A stretch of 64,000 nucleotides of DNA from Actinotalea lenta (GCF_030586465.1 NZ_JAUQYP010000001.1:124001-188000); one strand, 5' to 3'. Positions 9,953-19,586 are shown, counted from the stretch's first letter. Program-made: numbers and translations. The notes: generated by a model not told the origin, from the sequence alone.

Positions 9953-10720
9953 GCCGCCTGCGCACGAGACGTCCGACGGCGAGGCATGGCCGTCGACCTC
10001 GGCAAGCATCTCCAGCATGACCCGGGTGAAGGCGACCGGTCGGACGACGCTGACCAGGTGGGTCGCACCCGGGATCAGGACGCGCCTGGCATGCGGGGCC
10101 GCGCGCCGCGCCGCCCGCTCGCCGAGGCGGAAGTGGTCCCACCGTCCGTTGACCAGCCAGACCGGAACCCGCACGGAGTCGACGTCGGCCAGGTCCGCCC
10201 GCGAGTCGACCCGGGCCATCTCGCGCAGGGCGTCGACCATGACGTCCAGGGCGTAGCCCCCTGCTCCCAGGTCCGTGGCCCCGGGCTCGGGAACCGTCGC
10301 GGCCACTGCGGCGCGATTCAGCCACGCCCCACGGTCCGGCAGCCGGGCGATCGCCCGGGCGAGCGCGAGCCACGCGGTGGTCAGCGGGCCGCCGGGACGC
10401 GCGCTGCACCCGGCGGCCAGCACGCCCGCCACCCGAGGACCACGCCGTGCTGCCCAGTGCAGCGCGAGGTACCCACCGAGCGACAGACCGACCACGGCGA
10501 CCCGCCCACCCGGGCCGGCGAGCTCGTCGGCCGCCGCGTCCACGGCGGCCATCGCCGCCGCCACGGAGAAGCGCTGGGCCCTCCGGACGCCGTGCCCGGG
10601 CAGGTCGATCGCACGCACCGGCCGGCTGCCGGCCATGGCAGCCACCTGGGCGCGCCACATCGTCGACGACGTGCGCAACCCGTGCAGGAGCACGACCGGG
10701 ACAGGGGCTGCCTCGCTCAC
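9755..10720 (-). CDS. alpha/beta hydrolase with antisense-overlapping tail
   Basis: A 321-residue product. Residues about 5-240 form an alpha/beta hydrolase: VVLLHGLRTSSTMW (oxyanion region), AIDLPGHG, the nucleophile elbow GLSLGGYLAL, a late acid in NGRWDHF, and catalytic His in PGATHLV. Substrate is unknown. After about residue 245 the sequence (SPSDVSCAGGSLAGASQ onward, roughly 75 residues) has no hydrolase character and most of it is the antisense of the 3' end of the kinase gene. Either the gene truly runs through, or a stop was lost by mutation or sequencing error. GTG start; 45 bp after rplQ, so possibly co-transcribed with it. Confidence 0.8.
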   Translation of the reverse strand: MSEAAPVPVVLLHGLRTSSTMWRAQVAAMAGSRPVRAIDLPGHGVRRAQRFSVAAAMAAVDAAADELAGPGGRVAVVGLSLGGYLALHWAARRGPRVAGVLAAGCSARPGGPLTTAWLALARAIARLPDRGAWLNRAAVAATVPEPGATDLGAGGYALDVMVDALREMARVDSRADLADVDSVRVPVWLVNGRWDHFRLGERAARRAAPHARRVLIPGATHLVSVVRPVAFTRVMLEMLAEVDGHASPSDVSCAGGSLAGASQPPGAHAADDAGRVGHDDDVVAQGLEDGGADPSGVTTSDVESVPAEDRAEAFQRPSDAT

Positions 10721-10765
10721 CGTCCCACGCTACGTCGCCCGGATACGGCCCTTCGACGTTCGGCG

Positions 10766-11374
10766 TCAGGCCTTGTCGTCGGCGTCCTCGACGGGTGCGC
10801 CCTGCTCGGCGGCGTCCGCGACGTCGGCCTCCTCGGCGGCGGCCTCGTCAGCGGTGACCTCCTCCGGCTCCGCCTCGTCCACGACCGGGGTGGCCTGCTC
10901 GGCGGCGTCCGCCTCCGGGACCTCGGCCTCGACGGGCTCGGCCGTGGGCGCGGCCTTCGCAGCGGCCCTCTTGGTGGCCTTCTCCGCCTCGCGGACCGTG
11001 GCCTGCTTGGGGCTCACCGGCTCCAGCACCAGCTCGATGACCGCCATCGGGGCGTTGTCGCCCTTGCGCGGACCGATCTTGGTGATCCGGGTGTAGCCGC
11101 CGTGCCGCTCGGCCATCGCCGGCGCGATCTCGGTGAAGAGCTCGTGCACCACGGCCTTGTCCCGGACCACGGTCAGCACGCGGCGCCGGGCGTGCAGGTC
11201 ACCGCGCTTGGCGAAGGTGATCATGCGCTCGGCGAGCGGGCGCAGGCGCTTGGCCTTGGCCTCCGTCGTGGTGATCCGCCGGTGCTCGAACAGGCTGGTC
11301 GCCAGGTTGGCGAGGATCCGGCGCTCGTGGGCCGGGCCGCCGCCGAGCCGCGGGCCCTTGGTGGGCGTGGGCAT
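10766..11374 (-). CDS. rplQ: 50S ribosomal protein L17 with acidic tail
   Basis: Large-subunit protein near the tunnel exit. The first about 125 residues are canonical L17 ([49 protein letters not shown]). About 75 further residues are Ala/Glu/Val-rich with almost no hydrophobic core, giving 202 residues against about 120-130 in E. coli. Such low-complexity tails occur in actinobacterial L17. It ends the infA-rpmJ-rpsM-rpsK-rpoA-rplQ series, 49 bp after rpoA. Confidence 0.97.
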   Translation of the reverse strand: MPTPTKGPRLGGGPAHERRILANLATSLFEHRRITTTEAKAKRLRPLAERMITFAKRGDLHARRRVLTVVRDKAVVHELFTEIAPAMAERHGGYTRITKIGPRKGDNAPMAVIELVLEPVSPKQATVREAEKATKRAAAKAAPTAEPVEAEVPEADAAEQATPVVDEAEPEEVTADEAAAEEADVADAAEQGAPVEDADDKA

Positions 11375-11423
11375 CTCGTACTCCTTGGTTCTCCGCCGGC
11401 CGCCGCACGGCGACCGTCACACG

Positions 11424-12419
11424 TCAGGACAGGTCGTCGTCGGCGTAGTCGCCGTCGTAGTAGGAGCTCGGGTCGAAGTCGAGCGGGCTGTCCTTGAGGT
11501 TCAGACCCAGGCCGCTGAGCTTCTCCTTGACCTCCGTGATGGACTTCGCACCGAAGTTGCGGATGTCCAGCAGGTCCGCCTCGGACCGCGCCACGAGCTC
11601 GCCCACGGTGTGGATGCCCTCACGCTTGAGGCAGTTGTAGGACCGGATGGTCAGCTGGAGCTCCTCGATGGGCAGCGCCAGGTCCGCCGCGAGCGCCGCA
11701 TCCGTCGGCGACGGGCCGATCTCGATGCCCTCCGCCTCGACGTTGAGCTCGCGGGCCAGCCCGAACAGCTCGACCAGGGTCTTGCCGGCCGAGGCCAGCG
11801 CGTCCCGCGGCGCGATCGCCGGCTTGGTCTCGACGTCGACGATCAGCCGGTCGAAGTCGGTGCGCTGCTCGACACGCGTCGCCTCGACCTTGTACGTCAC
11901 CTTGAGCACAGGCGAGTAGATCGAGTCGACGGGGATGCGACCGATCTCGGCGTCGAACGGCTTGTTCTGCGCCGCAGAGACGTAGCCGCGGCCGCGCTCG
12001 ACCGTGAGCTCGACCTCGAGCTTGCCCTTGCCGTTCAGCGTGGCGATGTGCAGGTCGGGGTTGTGCACCTCGACGCCCGCCGGTGGCGTGATGTCGGCCG
12101 CGGTCACCTCGCCCGGGCCCTGCTTGCGCAGGTACATCACCACGGGCTCGTCGTTCTCCGAGGAGACCACGAGGTCCTTGATGTTCAGGATGAGCTCGGT
12201 GACGTCCTCCTTCACACCGACGATGGTGCTGAACTCGTGCAGCACGCCGTCGATGCGCAGGCTGGTCACCGCAGCCCCGGGGATCGAGGACAACAGGGTC
12301 CGGCGCAGCGAGTTGCCGAGCGTGTAACCGAACCCGGGCTCGAGCGGCTCGATGACGAACCGCGAGCGGTACTCCGAGATGACCTCTTCGGTCAGGGTGG
12401 GGCGCTGTGCGATGAGCAC
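11424..12419 (-). CDS. rpoA: DNA-directed RNA polymerase alpha subunit
   Basis: Scaffold for polymerase assembly; the C-terminal domain contacts promoter DNA and activators. The 331-residue protein has the N-terminal dimerisation domain ([29 protein letters not shown]), a linker after about residue 230, and the alphaCTD with [17 protein letters not shown] and [18 protein letters not shown] start, 90 bp downstream of rpsK. In many bacteria rpsD lies between these two genes; here it is absent. Confidence 0.99.
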   Translation of the reverse strand: MLIAQRPTLTEEVISEYRSRFVIEPLEPGFGYTLGNSLRRTLLSSIPGAAVTSLRIDGVLHEFSTIVGVKEDVTELILNIKDLVVSSENDEPVVMYLRKQGPGEVTAADITPPAGVEVHNPDLHIATLNGKGKLEVELTVERGRGYVSAAQNKPFDAEIGRIPVDSIYSPVLKVTYKVEATRVEQRTDFDRLIVDVETKPAIAPRDALASAGKTLVELFGLARELNVEAEGIEIGPSPTDAALAADLALPIEELQLTIRSYNCLKREGIHTVGELVARSEADLLDIRNFGAKSITEVKEKLSGLGLNLKDSPLDFDPSSYYDGDYADDDLS

Positions 12420-12509
12420 GTCAGGATTCCTCTCAGTGTGCGTCCGCCATATGACGCATCACGAACGAACCCGTCGGACCTCGGTCCGCCCGACGGGGAC
12501 AAACCAGGG

Positions 12510-12917
12510 TCAGACGCGGCGACGCTTGGGGGGTCGGCAGCCGTTGTGCGCCTGCGGGGTGACGTCGGAGATCGAGCCGACCTCCAGACCGGTGGCCTGG
12601 AGCGAGCGGATCGCGGTCTCGCGACCCGAGCCGGGGCCCTTCACCAGGACGTCGACCTTCTTCATCCCGTGCTCCTGGGCGCGCCGCGCGGCCGCTTCCG
12701 CCGCGAGCTGCGCGGCGAACGGGGTCGACTTGCGCGAGCCCTTGAACCCGACCTGACCCGAGGAGGCCCACGCCACGACGGCGCCGGAGGGGTCGGTGAT
12801 CGACACGATCGTGTTGTTGAAGGTGGACTTGATGTGGGCGACACCCACGGCGATGTTCTTCTTCTCCTTGCGGCGCGGCTTGCGCGCGGCGCCGGCGGAG
12901 CGGGTCTTGGGAGGCAT
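12510..12917 (-). CDS. rpsK: 30S ribosomal protein S11
   Basis: Platform protein lining the E site. The 135-residue product has [37 protein letters not shown], the glycine-rich [15 protein letters not shown] and ends [12 protein letters not shown], the canonical basic tail. It lies between rpsM and rpoA, 66 bp after rpsM. Confidence 0.98.
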   Translation of the reverse strand: MPPKTRSAGAARKPRRKEKKNIAVGVAHIKSTFNNTIVSITDPSGAVVAWASSGQVGFKGSRKSTPFAAQLAAEAAARRAQEHGMKKVDVLVKGPGSGRETAIRSLQATGLEVGSISDVTPQAHNGCRPPKRRRV

Positions 12918-12983
12918 CTACTGTCCTTCGCTGGGTCGTCGAGGTCTGGGGCCGGCGGCCGGACGGGCCGCCAGGCGGGGCTG

Positions 12984-13364
12984 CTACTTCTTGCCGGCCT
13001 TCTTCTTGCCGGCCACGGTGCGCTTCGGACCCTTGCGGGTGCGGGCGTTGGTCTTGGTCCGCTGACCGCGCACCGGGAGGCCGCGGCGGTGCCGCAGGCC
13101 CTCGTAGCTGCCGATCTCGACCTTGCGGCGGATGTCCGCGGCAACCTCCCGGCGCAGGTCACCTTCGAGCTTGTAGCTGCCCTCGAGGTGGTCGCGCAGC
13201 GCGACCAGCTCGGCGTCACCGAGGTCGCGCACACGAAGGTCGCCGCTGATGCCGGTGGCCTCGAGCGTCTGGCGCGCGCGGGTGCGGCCGACGCCGTAGA
13301 TGTAGGTGAGCGCAACCTCGAGCCGCTTCTCGCGGGGGAGGTCGACGCCGACGAGACGTGCCAT
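12984..13364 (-). CDS. rpsM: 30S ribosomal protein S13
   Basis: Head protein that contacts P-site tRNA and the large subunit through bridge B1. The 126-residue product begins [26 protein letters not shown] and has the [25 protein letters not shown] tail. ATG start. The 199 bp between it and rpmJ contain no gene and no convincing hairpin. Confidence 0.98.
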   Translation of the reverse strand: MARLVGVDLPREKRLEVALTYIYGVGRTRARQTLEATGISGDLRVRDLGDAELVALRDHLEGSYKLEGDLRREVAADIRRKVEIGSYEGLRHRRGLPVRGQRTKTNARTRKGPKRTVAGKKKAGKK

Positions 13365-13563
13365 CTGGGTACTCCTGGTCCTGCTCGGAGGTCGTCCGCA
13401 CGGCCCTCCCTTGCGGGCCCCGGCCTCCGACCGGGGGTTGGCGCCCGGGCTCCTGCCGGAGCCGTGACGCTGGCCGTACGCTGATCCGGTCGCCCCTACG
13501 GGGCGCCGGGTGCCGACAGGCCGAGGCCCGACGGCTGTCCGACGCGAGGCCGGACGGCAGGGC

Positions 13564-13677
13564 TCAGCCCTGGCGCTGCTTGTGCCGCTGGTTCTCGCAG
13601 ATGACCATGACGCGGCCGTGCCGCCGGATCACCTTGCACTTGTCGCAGACCTTCTTGACGCTGGGCTTGACCTTCAT
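13564..13677 (-). CDS. rpmJ: 50S ribosomal protein L36 (zinc-type)
   Basis: A 37-residue protein read directly from the sequence: starts [19 protein letters not shown] and ends RHKQRQG. Cys11, Cys14, Cys27 and His32 form the zinc site, so this is the zinc-binding (C+) form rather than the zinc-independent paralogue. It stands between infA and rpsM in the conserved order. The ATG is at 13675-13677 and is preceded by GGAGGAACG, a good ribosome binding site. Confidence 0.96.
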   Translation of the reverse strand: MKVKPSVKKVCDKCKVIRRHGRVMVICENQRHKQRQG

Positions 13678-13770
13678 GCTCGTTCCTCCGCCGCCGCACG
13701 CGCGGATGCGACGGGCGGCCGTTGTCGTCGTCCGGACCGACCTGGCTGGCCACCCCGGTGCTGGTGGGAC

Positions 13771-13992
13771 TTACTTGTAGCGGTAGACGATCCGACCGCG
13801 AGACAGGTCGTACGGGCTCAGCTCGACCACCACCCGGTCCTCGGGGAGGATCCGGATGTAGTGCTGTCGCATCTTGCCCGAGATGTGGGCGAGCACCTTG
13901 TGCCCGTTGGCCAGCTCCACGCGGAACATCGCGTTCGGCAGAGCCTCGACCACGCTGCCCTCGATCTCGATGACGCCGTCCTTCTTGGCCAT
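13771..13992 (-). CDS. infA: translation initiation factor IF-1
   Basis: OB-fold factor that occupies the ribosomal A site during initiation. The 73-residue product ([20 protein letters not shown] to [12 protein letters not shown]) matches the family over its whole length. The ATG at 13990-13992 gives the usual N-terminus; the longer upstream frame has no homology. It is the first gene of this operon, with a probable promoter at 14108-14137. Confidence 0.98.
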   Translation of the reverse strand: MAKKDGVIEIEGSVVEALPNAMFRVELANGHKVLAHISGKMRQHYIRILPEDRVVVELSPYDLSRGRIVYRYK

Positions 13993-14107
13993 GTCCTCCG
14001 CTAACGTCGTGCTGCTCGGCGCCCCCACAACCCGCGCGCGGTCGCGGACCGCGGTCGGACGGGGACGGGACGCGGAGCTCAGCCGGAGCACACGCACCCG
14101 ACGGACG

Positions 14108-14137
14108 ATCCTACGCCATCGACCGCCCTTGTGCGAA
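14108..14137 (-). promoter_or_regulatory. probable promoter of infA operon
   Basis: Minus-strand TTCGCA (14137-14132), an 18-bp spacer and TAGGAT (14113-14108) fit a housekeeping sigma promoter; leader about 110 nt. It lies just beyond the hairpin at the end of map. Confidence 0.42.
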
Positions 14138-14154
14138 ACCGCCCCCGCCCCGCT

Positions 14155-14205
14155 GTGATCAAGGAACTCGCGCTCGCGTCGCGCGGGCACGACGTCCTTG
14201 ATCAC
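14155..14205. repeat. 11-bp perfect inverted repeat at map stop
   Basis: GTGATCAAGGA (14155-14165) pairs with TCCTTGATCAC (14195-14205) across a 29-nt GC-rich interior that can itself fold. The right arm contains the map stop codon. It may end the secY-adk-map transcript, or bind a dimeric regulator upstream of the infA promoter. Confidence 0.6.
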
Positions 14206-15038
14206 CACTCAGGAGGTGGGGTGGGGGTGGGGGCGAGGTTGAAGGGGGCCAGGCCCGCCGCGCCGCCGTCCTCCGCCGTCAGGACCCACACGCCGTCGGG
14301 ACCGATCGCGACGGTGTGCTCCCAGTGCGCTGCTCGCTGCCCGTCCTCGGTGACCACTGTCCAGTCGTCGTCCAGCACCCGAGTGGTGCGAGCCCCGCGG
14401 GTCAGCATCGGCTCGATCGCCACGCACATCCCCGGCTTCAGTCGCGCGCCGCGGTCCCGGGTGCGGTAGTTGAGCACGTCCGGCGGCTGGTGCATCGCGG
14501 TACCGATGCCGTGACCCACGTACTCCTGGACGATGCCGTACGGCACCGGCTCCCCCTCGACCACCTGCTCCACGGCATCGCCGACCACCCCGACGCGATC
14601 GCCGCCGGCGAGCGCGGCGATCGCCGCCCACATCGCCCGCTCGGTCGTCGCGGACAGCGCCAGGTCGGCAGGGTCCGCGTCGTCGACCACCATGGTGAAG
14701 GCAGCATCCCCGTGCCAACCGTCCACGATCGCACCCGCGTCCACGGAGACCACGTCCCCGGGCCGGATCACGCGGGGTCCTGGGATGCCGTGCACGATCT
14801 CCTCGTTGACGGACACGCAGACCACCGCCGGATACCCGTGGTACCCGAGGAACGAGGAGGTCGCGCCGGCCTCGTCCAGCACCTGCGCCGCGACAGCGTC
14901 GAGGTCCGCCGTGGTCACGCCCGGCGCGACAGCCTCGCGCACGGCGCGGTGCATCCGGGCGACGACCAGCCCGGCGGCGCGCATCGCTGCCACCTGCTCG
15001 GGTGTCTTGATCTCGATCCGCTCGCGCCCGAGCATCAC
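14202..15038 (-). CDS. map: type I methionine aminopeptidase
   Basis: Removes N-terminal Met after deformylation. The 278-residue protein shows all five metal ligands: DAG and GD in [17 protein letters not shown], His in [12 protein letters not shown], Glu in AIEPML, and Glu in HWEHTVAI. The C-terminal 15 residues are Pro/Thr-rich (PTPTPPPEW). The start is either the GTG at 15036-15038 or the directly following ATG at 15033-15035; both overlap the adk stop, so translation is coupled. Part of secY-adk-map. Confidence 0.97.
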   Translation of the reverse strand: MMLGRERIEIKTPEQVAAMRAAGLVVARMHRAVREAVAPGVTTADLDAVAAQVLDEAGATSSFLGYHGYPAVVCVSVNEEIVHGIPGPRVIRPGDVVSVDAGAIVDGWHGDAAFTMVVDDADPADLALSATTERAMWAAIAALAGGDRVGVVGDAVEQVVEGEPVPYGIVQEYVGHGIGTAMHQPPDVLNYRTRDRGARLKPGMCVAIEPMLTRGARTTRVLDDDWTVVTEDGQRAAHWEHTVAIGPDGVWVLTAEDGGAAGLAPFNLAPTPTPPPEW

Positions 15039-15613
15039 TGCCGCACGCCGGTGACGGCGACGGCTACCCGCTCGGCGATCTCCTCGATCTCTCCTGTGCC
15101 GTCGACCGTGATCAGCAGTCCGCGGTCGGCGTACGCAGCAGTGAGCGGCGCGGTGCGCTCGGCGTAGATGTCCAGGCGACGGGCGATCGCGTCCGCGGTG
15201 TCGTCCTCGCGGCCCTCGAGCTCGGCCCGGCGTGTCATGCGCGCCATCAGCTCTTCACGGTCCGCCGTCAGCTCGATCACCGCGTCCAGCCGCGCACCGT
15301 GGTCCGCCAGGATGCGGTCCAGCTCGGCGACCTGGGCCGCATTGCGGGGGTAACCGTCCAGGATGAAGCCGTCGGCGACGTCGGGATGGTCGAGCCGGCG
15401 CCGCACCATGGCGTTGGTGACGTCGTCGGGCACCAGCTCGCCACGCGCGGTGTACCCGCGCGCGAGCTGACCGAGGTCGTCGCCCGCGCTCATGTGCGAA
15501 CGGAACAGGTCCCCCGTCGAGATCGTCGGGACCCCGAGTCGATCCGCGAGGAGGGACGCCTGCGTGCCCTTGCCGGAGCCCTGCGGGCCCATGATGACCA
15601 GACGAAGACTCAT
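15035..15613 (-). CDS. adk: adenylate kinase
   Basis: Interconverts AMP, ADP and ATP. The 192-residue enzyme has the P-loop GPQGSGKGTQ (9-18), AMP-binding TISTGDLFR, DGYPRNAAQ and the LID-side arginines. The LID is the short form without a zinc-binding Cys cluster, the common actinobacterial type. The ATG overlaps the secY stop in ATGA, and its own stop overlaps map. Confidence 0.98.
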   Translation of the reverse strand: MSLRLVIMGPQGSGKGTQASLLADRLGVPTISTGDLFRSHMSAGDDLGQLARGYTARGELVPDDVTNAMVRRRLDHPDVADGFILDGYPRNAAQVAELDRILADHGARLDAVIELTADREELMARMTRRAELEGREDDTADAIARRLDIYAERTAPLTAAYADRGLLITVDGTGEIEEIAERVAVAVTGVRQ

Positions 15614-16908
15614 CTCAAGAAACCTTCGTAGTGCCGCTGCTGGAGCTGTGCCTCGATCTGCTTCACAGTCTCCATGCCGACACCGACGACGATCAGGATG
15701 GAAGTCCCACCGAACGGGATGTTCGTGCCCACGTTGAGCAAGATGAACGTCACGACCGGGATCAGCGCCACCAGCGCCAGGTACACCGAGCCGGGTGCCG
15801 TGATTCGGGAGATCACGTAGTCGAGGTACTCCGCGGTCGGCCGGCCCGCCCGGATGCCCGGGATGAAGCCGCCGTACTTCTTCATGTTGTCCGCGACCTC
15901 GTCAGGGTTGAACGTGATCGCGGTGTAGAAGTACGCGAAGAAGATGATCAGGCCGATGTACAGCGTGATGTGCAGCGGCGCGCTCGCCGGGACGATGTAG
16001 TTGGAGACCCAGATCACCCAGCCGGAACGGGCGTCGCCGAACTGCGCCAGCAGGCCCGGCACGGCCAGCAGCGAGGACGCGAAGATCACGGGGATCACGC
16101 CGGACATGTTGATCTTGATCGGGATGTAGGTGCTCGATCCCCCGTACATCCGTCTGCCGACCATCCGCTTGGCGTACTGCACGGGCACGCGCCGCTGGGA
16201 CTGCTCGACGAACACGACCAGCCCGATCACCAGGACCACGACCGCGAGCACCACGATGAACTTGCTCACGCCGTTGTCGCCGCCGGCGATCGACCACATG
16301 GCGGTCGGGAAGCGCGCCGCGATCTGCGTGAAGATCAGCAGCGACATGCCGTTGCCGATGCCCCGCTCCGTGATGAGCTCGCCGAGCCACATGATCAGCG
16401 CGGTCCCGGCCGTCATCGTGATCACCATGATGAGGATCGTGATGATGCTGGGGTTCGGGATCACCTTGACCGAGCAGCTGGGGAACAAGGCCCCGTTGCG
16501 CGCGATCGTCACGATGGTGGTCGACTGCAGGATCGCCAGCCCGATCGTGAGGTAGCGCGTGTACTGCGTGAGCTTCGCGGTTCCGGACTGGCCCTCCTGG
16601 TGCAGGGCCTCGAACCGCGGGATGACCACCCGCAGCAGCTGGATGATGATGCTCGCCGTGATGTACGGCATGATCCCGAGCGCGAACACGGCCAGCTGGA
16701 GCAACGCTCCACCGCTGAACAGGTTCACCAGGCCGAGCAGGTCGTTCGCGCCCTGGCTCTGGTTCACACAGGTCTGGACGTTGCCGTAGTCGACACCGGG
16801 CGTCGGCAGGAACGACCCGACCCGGAACACGATCATGATGCCGATCGTGAAGAGCAGCTTGCGCCGCAGATCGGGCGTCCGGAAGGCCCGGGCGAATGCG
16901 CTGAGCAC
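15610..16908 (-). CDS. secY: preprotein translocase subunit SecY
   Basis: Pore subunit of the SecYEG channel in the cytoplasmic membrane. The 432-residue protein has ten hydrophobic helices, starts with LSAFARAFRTPDLRRKLLFTIG and shows the plug and lateral-gate segments (LGIMPYITASIIIQLL) and RMYGGSSTYIPIKIN. The GTG at 16906-16908 is preceded by AGGAGG. A terminator-like hairpin separates it from rplO, so it probably has its own promoter, although I could not identify one in the 57 bp between hairpin and gene. Confidence 0.98.
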   Translation of the reverse strand: MLSAFARAFRTPDLRRKLLFTIGIMIVFRVGSFLPTPGVDYGNVQTCVNQSQGANDLLGLVNLFSGGALLQLAVFALGIMPYITASIIIQLLRVVIPRFEALHQEGQSGTAKLTQYTRYLTIGLAILQSTTIVTIARNGALFPSCSVKVIPNPSIITILIMVITMTAGTALIMWLGELITERGIGNGMSLLIFTQIAARFPTAMWSIAGGDNGVSKFIVVLAVVVLVIGLVVFVEQSQRRVPVQYAKRMVGRRMYGGSSTYIPIKINMSGVIPVIFASSLLAVPGLLAQFGDARSGWVIWVSNYIVPASAPLHITLYIGLIIFFAYFYTAITFNPDEVADNMKKYGGFIPGIRAGRPTAEYLDYVISRITAPGSVYLALVALIPVVTFILLNVGTNIPFGGTSILIVVGVGMETVKQIEAQLQQRHYEGFLR

Positions 16909-16964
16909 CTGTCCTCCTGCTCCGCACGTGGCGTGGTCGGCCACGCGGCGGGGTCGAGCGGGGC

Positions 16965-16996
16965 GTGGCCCCTCGGCGATCGTGCCGAGGGGCCAC
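16965..16996 (-). terminator. terminator between rplO and secY
   Basis: Perfect 13-bp inverted repeat (16965-16977 with 16984-16996, arm GTGGCCCCTCGGC) with a 6-nt loop, 57 bp past the rplO stop. It marks the end of the spc operon or acts as an attenuator before secY. Confidence 0.7.
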
Positions 16997-17053
16997 CCTA
17001 GCCGAGTTGTGGGGGTGGTGGGGTGGACCTACCGTGCGGCGGTCCGCCCCGGG

Positions 17054-17800
17054 TCACGCCTGCTCGACCGAACCGCCCGCGGCGACGATCTTCTGTGCGG
17101 CCGATGCCGAGACCTTCTGCACGGCGACGCTGAGCTTGACGTTCACGTCACCGGTCCCCAGGACCTTCACCGGCGCACCCTTGCGAACCGCGCCCTTGGC
17201 CACCAGGTCCGCCACCGTGACCTCGCCGCCCTCGGGGTACAGCGTGGCGAGCTTGTCCAGGTTGACCACCTGGTACTCGACACGGAACGGGTTGGTGAAC
17301 CCGCGCAGCTTCGGGAGCCGCATGTGCATCGGCATCTGGCCGCCCTCGAAGCGCTCGGGGACCTGGTACCGCGCCTTGGTGCCCTTGGTGCCGCGACCCG
17401 CAGTCTTGCCCTTGGACGCCTCACCGCGACCCACGCGGGTCTTGGCGGTGTGCGAGCCGGGCGCCGGACGCAGGTGGTGCACCTTGAGCATGCCGATGCC
17501 GGACTCCGCCGCCGGCTCGGAAGCCTTGGACGCCGAGGCCTTCGCAGCCGGCTTCTTGGTGGCGGGCTTCTTGGCGGCAGCCTCCGCAACGGGCTCGTCG
17601 CCGGCGGCCTTCGGCGCAGCGGGCTCGTCCGCAGCGGCCTTCCGCGCGGCGGGCTTCTTCGCCGCGGGCTTCTTGGCAGCCGGCTTCTCGGTCGTCGCCG
17701 GCTTGTCCGCAGCAGCCTTGGCGGTGCTGCGGCGCGCCGGCGCCTTCTTCTCCGGGGTCTGCTCCTCGGCGGCCTGGGCCGCCTCGTCCTTGTCAGCCAT
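17054..17800 (-). CDS. rplO: 50S ribosomal protein L15 with long basic N-terminal extension
   Basis: The C-terminal 145 residues, from Met104 ([24 protein letters not shown]), are a complete L15 with [10 protein letters not shown] and [14 protein letters not shown]. Before them are 103 residues rich in Ala, Lys and Pro with KKPAAKK repeats, resembling histone H1-like tails. I kept the upstream ATG because it lies 2 bp after the rpmD stop, whereas starting at Met104 (17491) would leave a gap of about 310 bp in a tightly packed operon. The extension should sit on the ribosome surface or bind RNA; its role is unknown. Confidence 0.93.
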   Translation of the reverse strand: MADKDEAAQAAEEQTPEKKAPARRSTAKAAADKPATTEKPAAKKPAAKKPAARKAAADEPAAPKAAGDEPVAEAAAKKPATKKPAAKASASKASEPAAESGIGMLKVHHLRPAPGSHTAKTRVGRGEASKGKTAGRGTKGTKARYQVPERFEGGQMPMHMRLPKLRGFTNPFRVEYQVVNLDKLATLYPEGGEVTVADLVAKGAVRKGAPVKVLGTGDVNVKLSVAVQKVSASAAQKIVAAGGSVEQA

Positions 17801-17802
17801 GG

Positions 17803-17988
17803 TCAGTCGACCTCCTCGACGGTGACGAGGTGCGTCACCGTAGTGACCATGCCGCGGATCTCCGGACGGTCCTCCTTGACGACGATGTCGCCGATGCGCT
17901 TGAGGCCGAGGCTCCGCAGCGTGTCACGCTGGTTCTGCTTGCCGCCGATGGCGGACTTGGTCTGGGTCACCTTGAGACGCGGCATCAT
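17803..17988 (-). CDS. rpmD: 50S ribosomal protein L30
   Basis: A 60-61 residue protein starting [20 protein letters not shown] with the L30 motif [12 protein letters not shown]. Two tandem ATGs (17988 and 17985) are possible starts; the first overlaps the rpsE stop in ATGA, the second shares one base with it. Member of the spc operon. Confidence 0.95.
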   Translation of the reverse strand: MMPRLKVTQTKSAIGGKQNQRDTLRSLGLKRIGDIVVKEDRPEIRGMVTTVTHLVTVEEVD

Positions 17989-18614
17989 GCACCAGCCTTC
18001 GCCTCGAGCCCGGCGGCCTTCGCACGAAGCATCGCCGCCGGGGCCACGTGGTCCAGCGGCAGACCGCGGCGCGCGGCCACGGCCTCCGGCTCCTCGAGCG
18101 AGCGCAGGGCCTCCACGGTGGCGTGCACGATGTTGATCGCGTTGGACGACCCCATCGACTTGCTGAGCACGTCGTGGATCCCGGCGCACTCGAGCACGGC
18201 GCGGACGGGGCCACCCGCGATCACACCGGTACCGGGCGACGCGGGGCGCAGGAACACGACGCCTGCGGCGGCCTCGCCGGTGATCGGGTGCGGGATCGTG
18301 CCCTGGATGCGCGGCACGCGGAAGAAGCTCTTCTTGGCCTCCTCCACGCCCTTGGCGATCGCCGAGGGCACCTCCTTGGCCTTGCCGTAGCCGACACCCA
18401 CGGTCCCGTCACCGTCGCCCACGACGACGAGCGCCGTGAAGCTGAAGCGCCGGCCGCCCTTGACGACCTTGGACACGCGGTTGATCGTGACGACGCGCTC
18501 GACGAAGGCGCTCTTCTCGGCCTGGTCGCGGCGGTTGTCGCGACGGTCGCCGCCGCGCTCGCGACGGTCGCCGCCGGACTGTGCGCCGGCGTTGCTGCGC
18601 TGCGGTGCAGCCAT
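17985..18614 (-). CDS. rpsE: 30S ribosomal protein S5
   Basis: Decoding-fidelity protein with a double-stranded RNA-binding N-domain. The core ([74 protein letters not shown]) is intact. About 35 Arg/Asp-rich residues precede it and a short Ala/Lys tail follows, giving 209 residues against 167 in E. coli. ATG at 18612-18614. The spectinomycin-loop region shows no obvious deletion. Confidence 0.97.
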   Translation of the reverse strand: MAAPQRSNAGAQSGGDRRERGGDRRDNRRDQAEKSAFVERVVTINRVSKVVKGGRRFSFTALVVVGDGDGTVGVGYGKAKEVPSAIAKGVEEAKKSFFRVPRIQGTIPHPITGEAAAGVVFLRPASPGTGVIAGGPVRAVLECAGIHDVLSKSMGSSNAINIVHATVEALRSLEEPEAVAARRGLPLDHVAPAAMLRAKAAGLEAKAGA

Positions 18615-18648
18615 CAGTGCTTCCTCTGCTTCCGAACGGTCTCGAACA

Positions 18649-19020
18649 TCACAGGGCCAGACCACCCTCCCGGGCTCCCTCGGCCACCGCGGCGACCCGG
18701 CCGTGGTACTTGTTGCCACCACGGTCGAAGACCACGGCGCTGATCCCGGCGGCCTTGGCCCGCTCCGCGACCAGCTCGCCGACCCGGCGGGCCTTGGCCG
18801 TCTTGTCGCCGTCCAGCGCGCGCAGGTCGGCCTCCAGCGTGGAGGCCGACGCCAACGTATGACCGAGGGCGTCGTCGACGACCTGGACGACCATGTGCCG
18901 GCTGGACCGGGTGACCACGAGTCGCGGCCGCGCGGCGGTGCCGACGACCTTCTTGCGCAGCCGCTGGTGACGGCGTGCGCGGGCAATGGCCTTGCCCTTG
19001 CCACGAACGGTGATAGCCAC
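18649..19020 (-). CDS. rplR: 50S ribosomal protein L18
   Basis: 5S rRNA-binding protein of the central protuberance. The 123-residue product has [27 protein letters not shown] and [26 protein letters not shown], the conserved C-terminus. It lies 2 bp after rplF, in the spc operon. Confidence 0.97.
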   Translation of the reverse strand: MAITVRGKGKAIARARRHQRLRKKVVGTAARPRLVVTRSSRHMVVQVVDDALGHTLASASTLEADLRALDGDKTAKARRVGELVAERAKAAGISAVVFDRGGNKYHGRVAAVAEGAREGGLAL

Positions 19021-19022
19021 GA

Positions 19023-19559
19023 CTACTTCCCAGCCTTTCCGGCCTTGCGACGGACCTGCTCGCCCGCGTACCGCACGCCCTTGCCCTTGTACGGCTCGGG
19101 CTTGCGGATCTTGCGGATGTTCGCGGCGGTCTCGCCGACCTGCTGCTTGTCGATGCCGCTGACCGAGAACTTGGTCGGCGACTCGACCGTGAACGTGATG
19201 CCCTCGGGGGCCGCGACGACCACCGGGTGGCTGAACCCGAGCGCGAACTCCAGGTCGCTGCCCTTCGCCGTCACGCGGTACCCGGTGCCGACGATCTCGA
19301 GGCGCTTGGTGTAGCCCTCGGTCACGCCGGTGACCAGGTTCGCCAGCAGCGTTCGGGTCAGGCCGTGCAGCGAGCGCGACATGCGCTCGTCGTCCGGCCG
19401 GGTCACCACGAGGGTGCCCTCGTTCTGGGCGACCTTGATGGGCGCCGGGACGGTGTGGCTCAGGGTGCCCCTGGGCCCCTTCACCGTCACCGTGGCACCG
19501 TCGATCGCGACGTCCACGCCGGTCGGAACCGGGACCGGGACCTTGCCGATTCGAGACAT
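19023..19559 (-). CDS. rplF: 50S ribosomal protein L6
   Basis: Binds near the sarcin-ricin loop at the factor-binding site. The 178-residue product starts [17 protein letters not shown], has [12 protein letters not shown] and ends with [15 protein letters not shown], the L6 signature, followed by [14 protein letters not shown]. Usual length. Confidence 0.98.
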   Translation of the reverse strand: MSRIGKVPVPVPTGVDVAIDGATVTVKGPRGTLSHTVPAPIKVAQNEGTLVVTRPDDERMSRSLHGLTRTLLANLVTGVTEGYTKRLEIVGTGYRVTAKGSDLEFALGFSHPVVVAAPEGITFTVESPTKFSVSGIDKQQVGETAANIRKIRKPEPYKGKGVRYAGEQVRRKAGKAGK

Positions 19560-19586
19560 GGGCTGGCTCCTCTCCTGGTTCTCAGA

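Noticed and set aside
17492-17800. A separate histone-like gene before L15
   Set aside because: There is no stop between the Ala/Lys/Pro part and L15; they are one frame.
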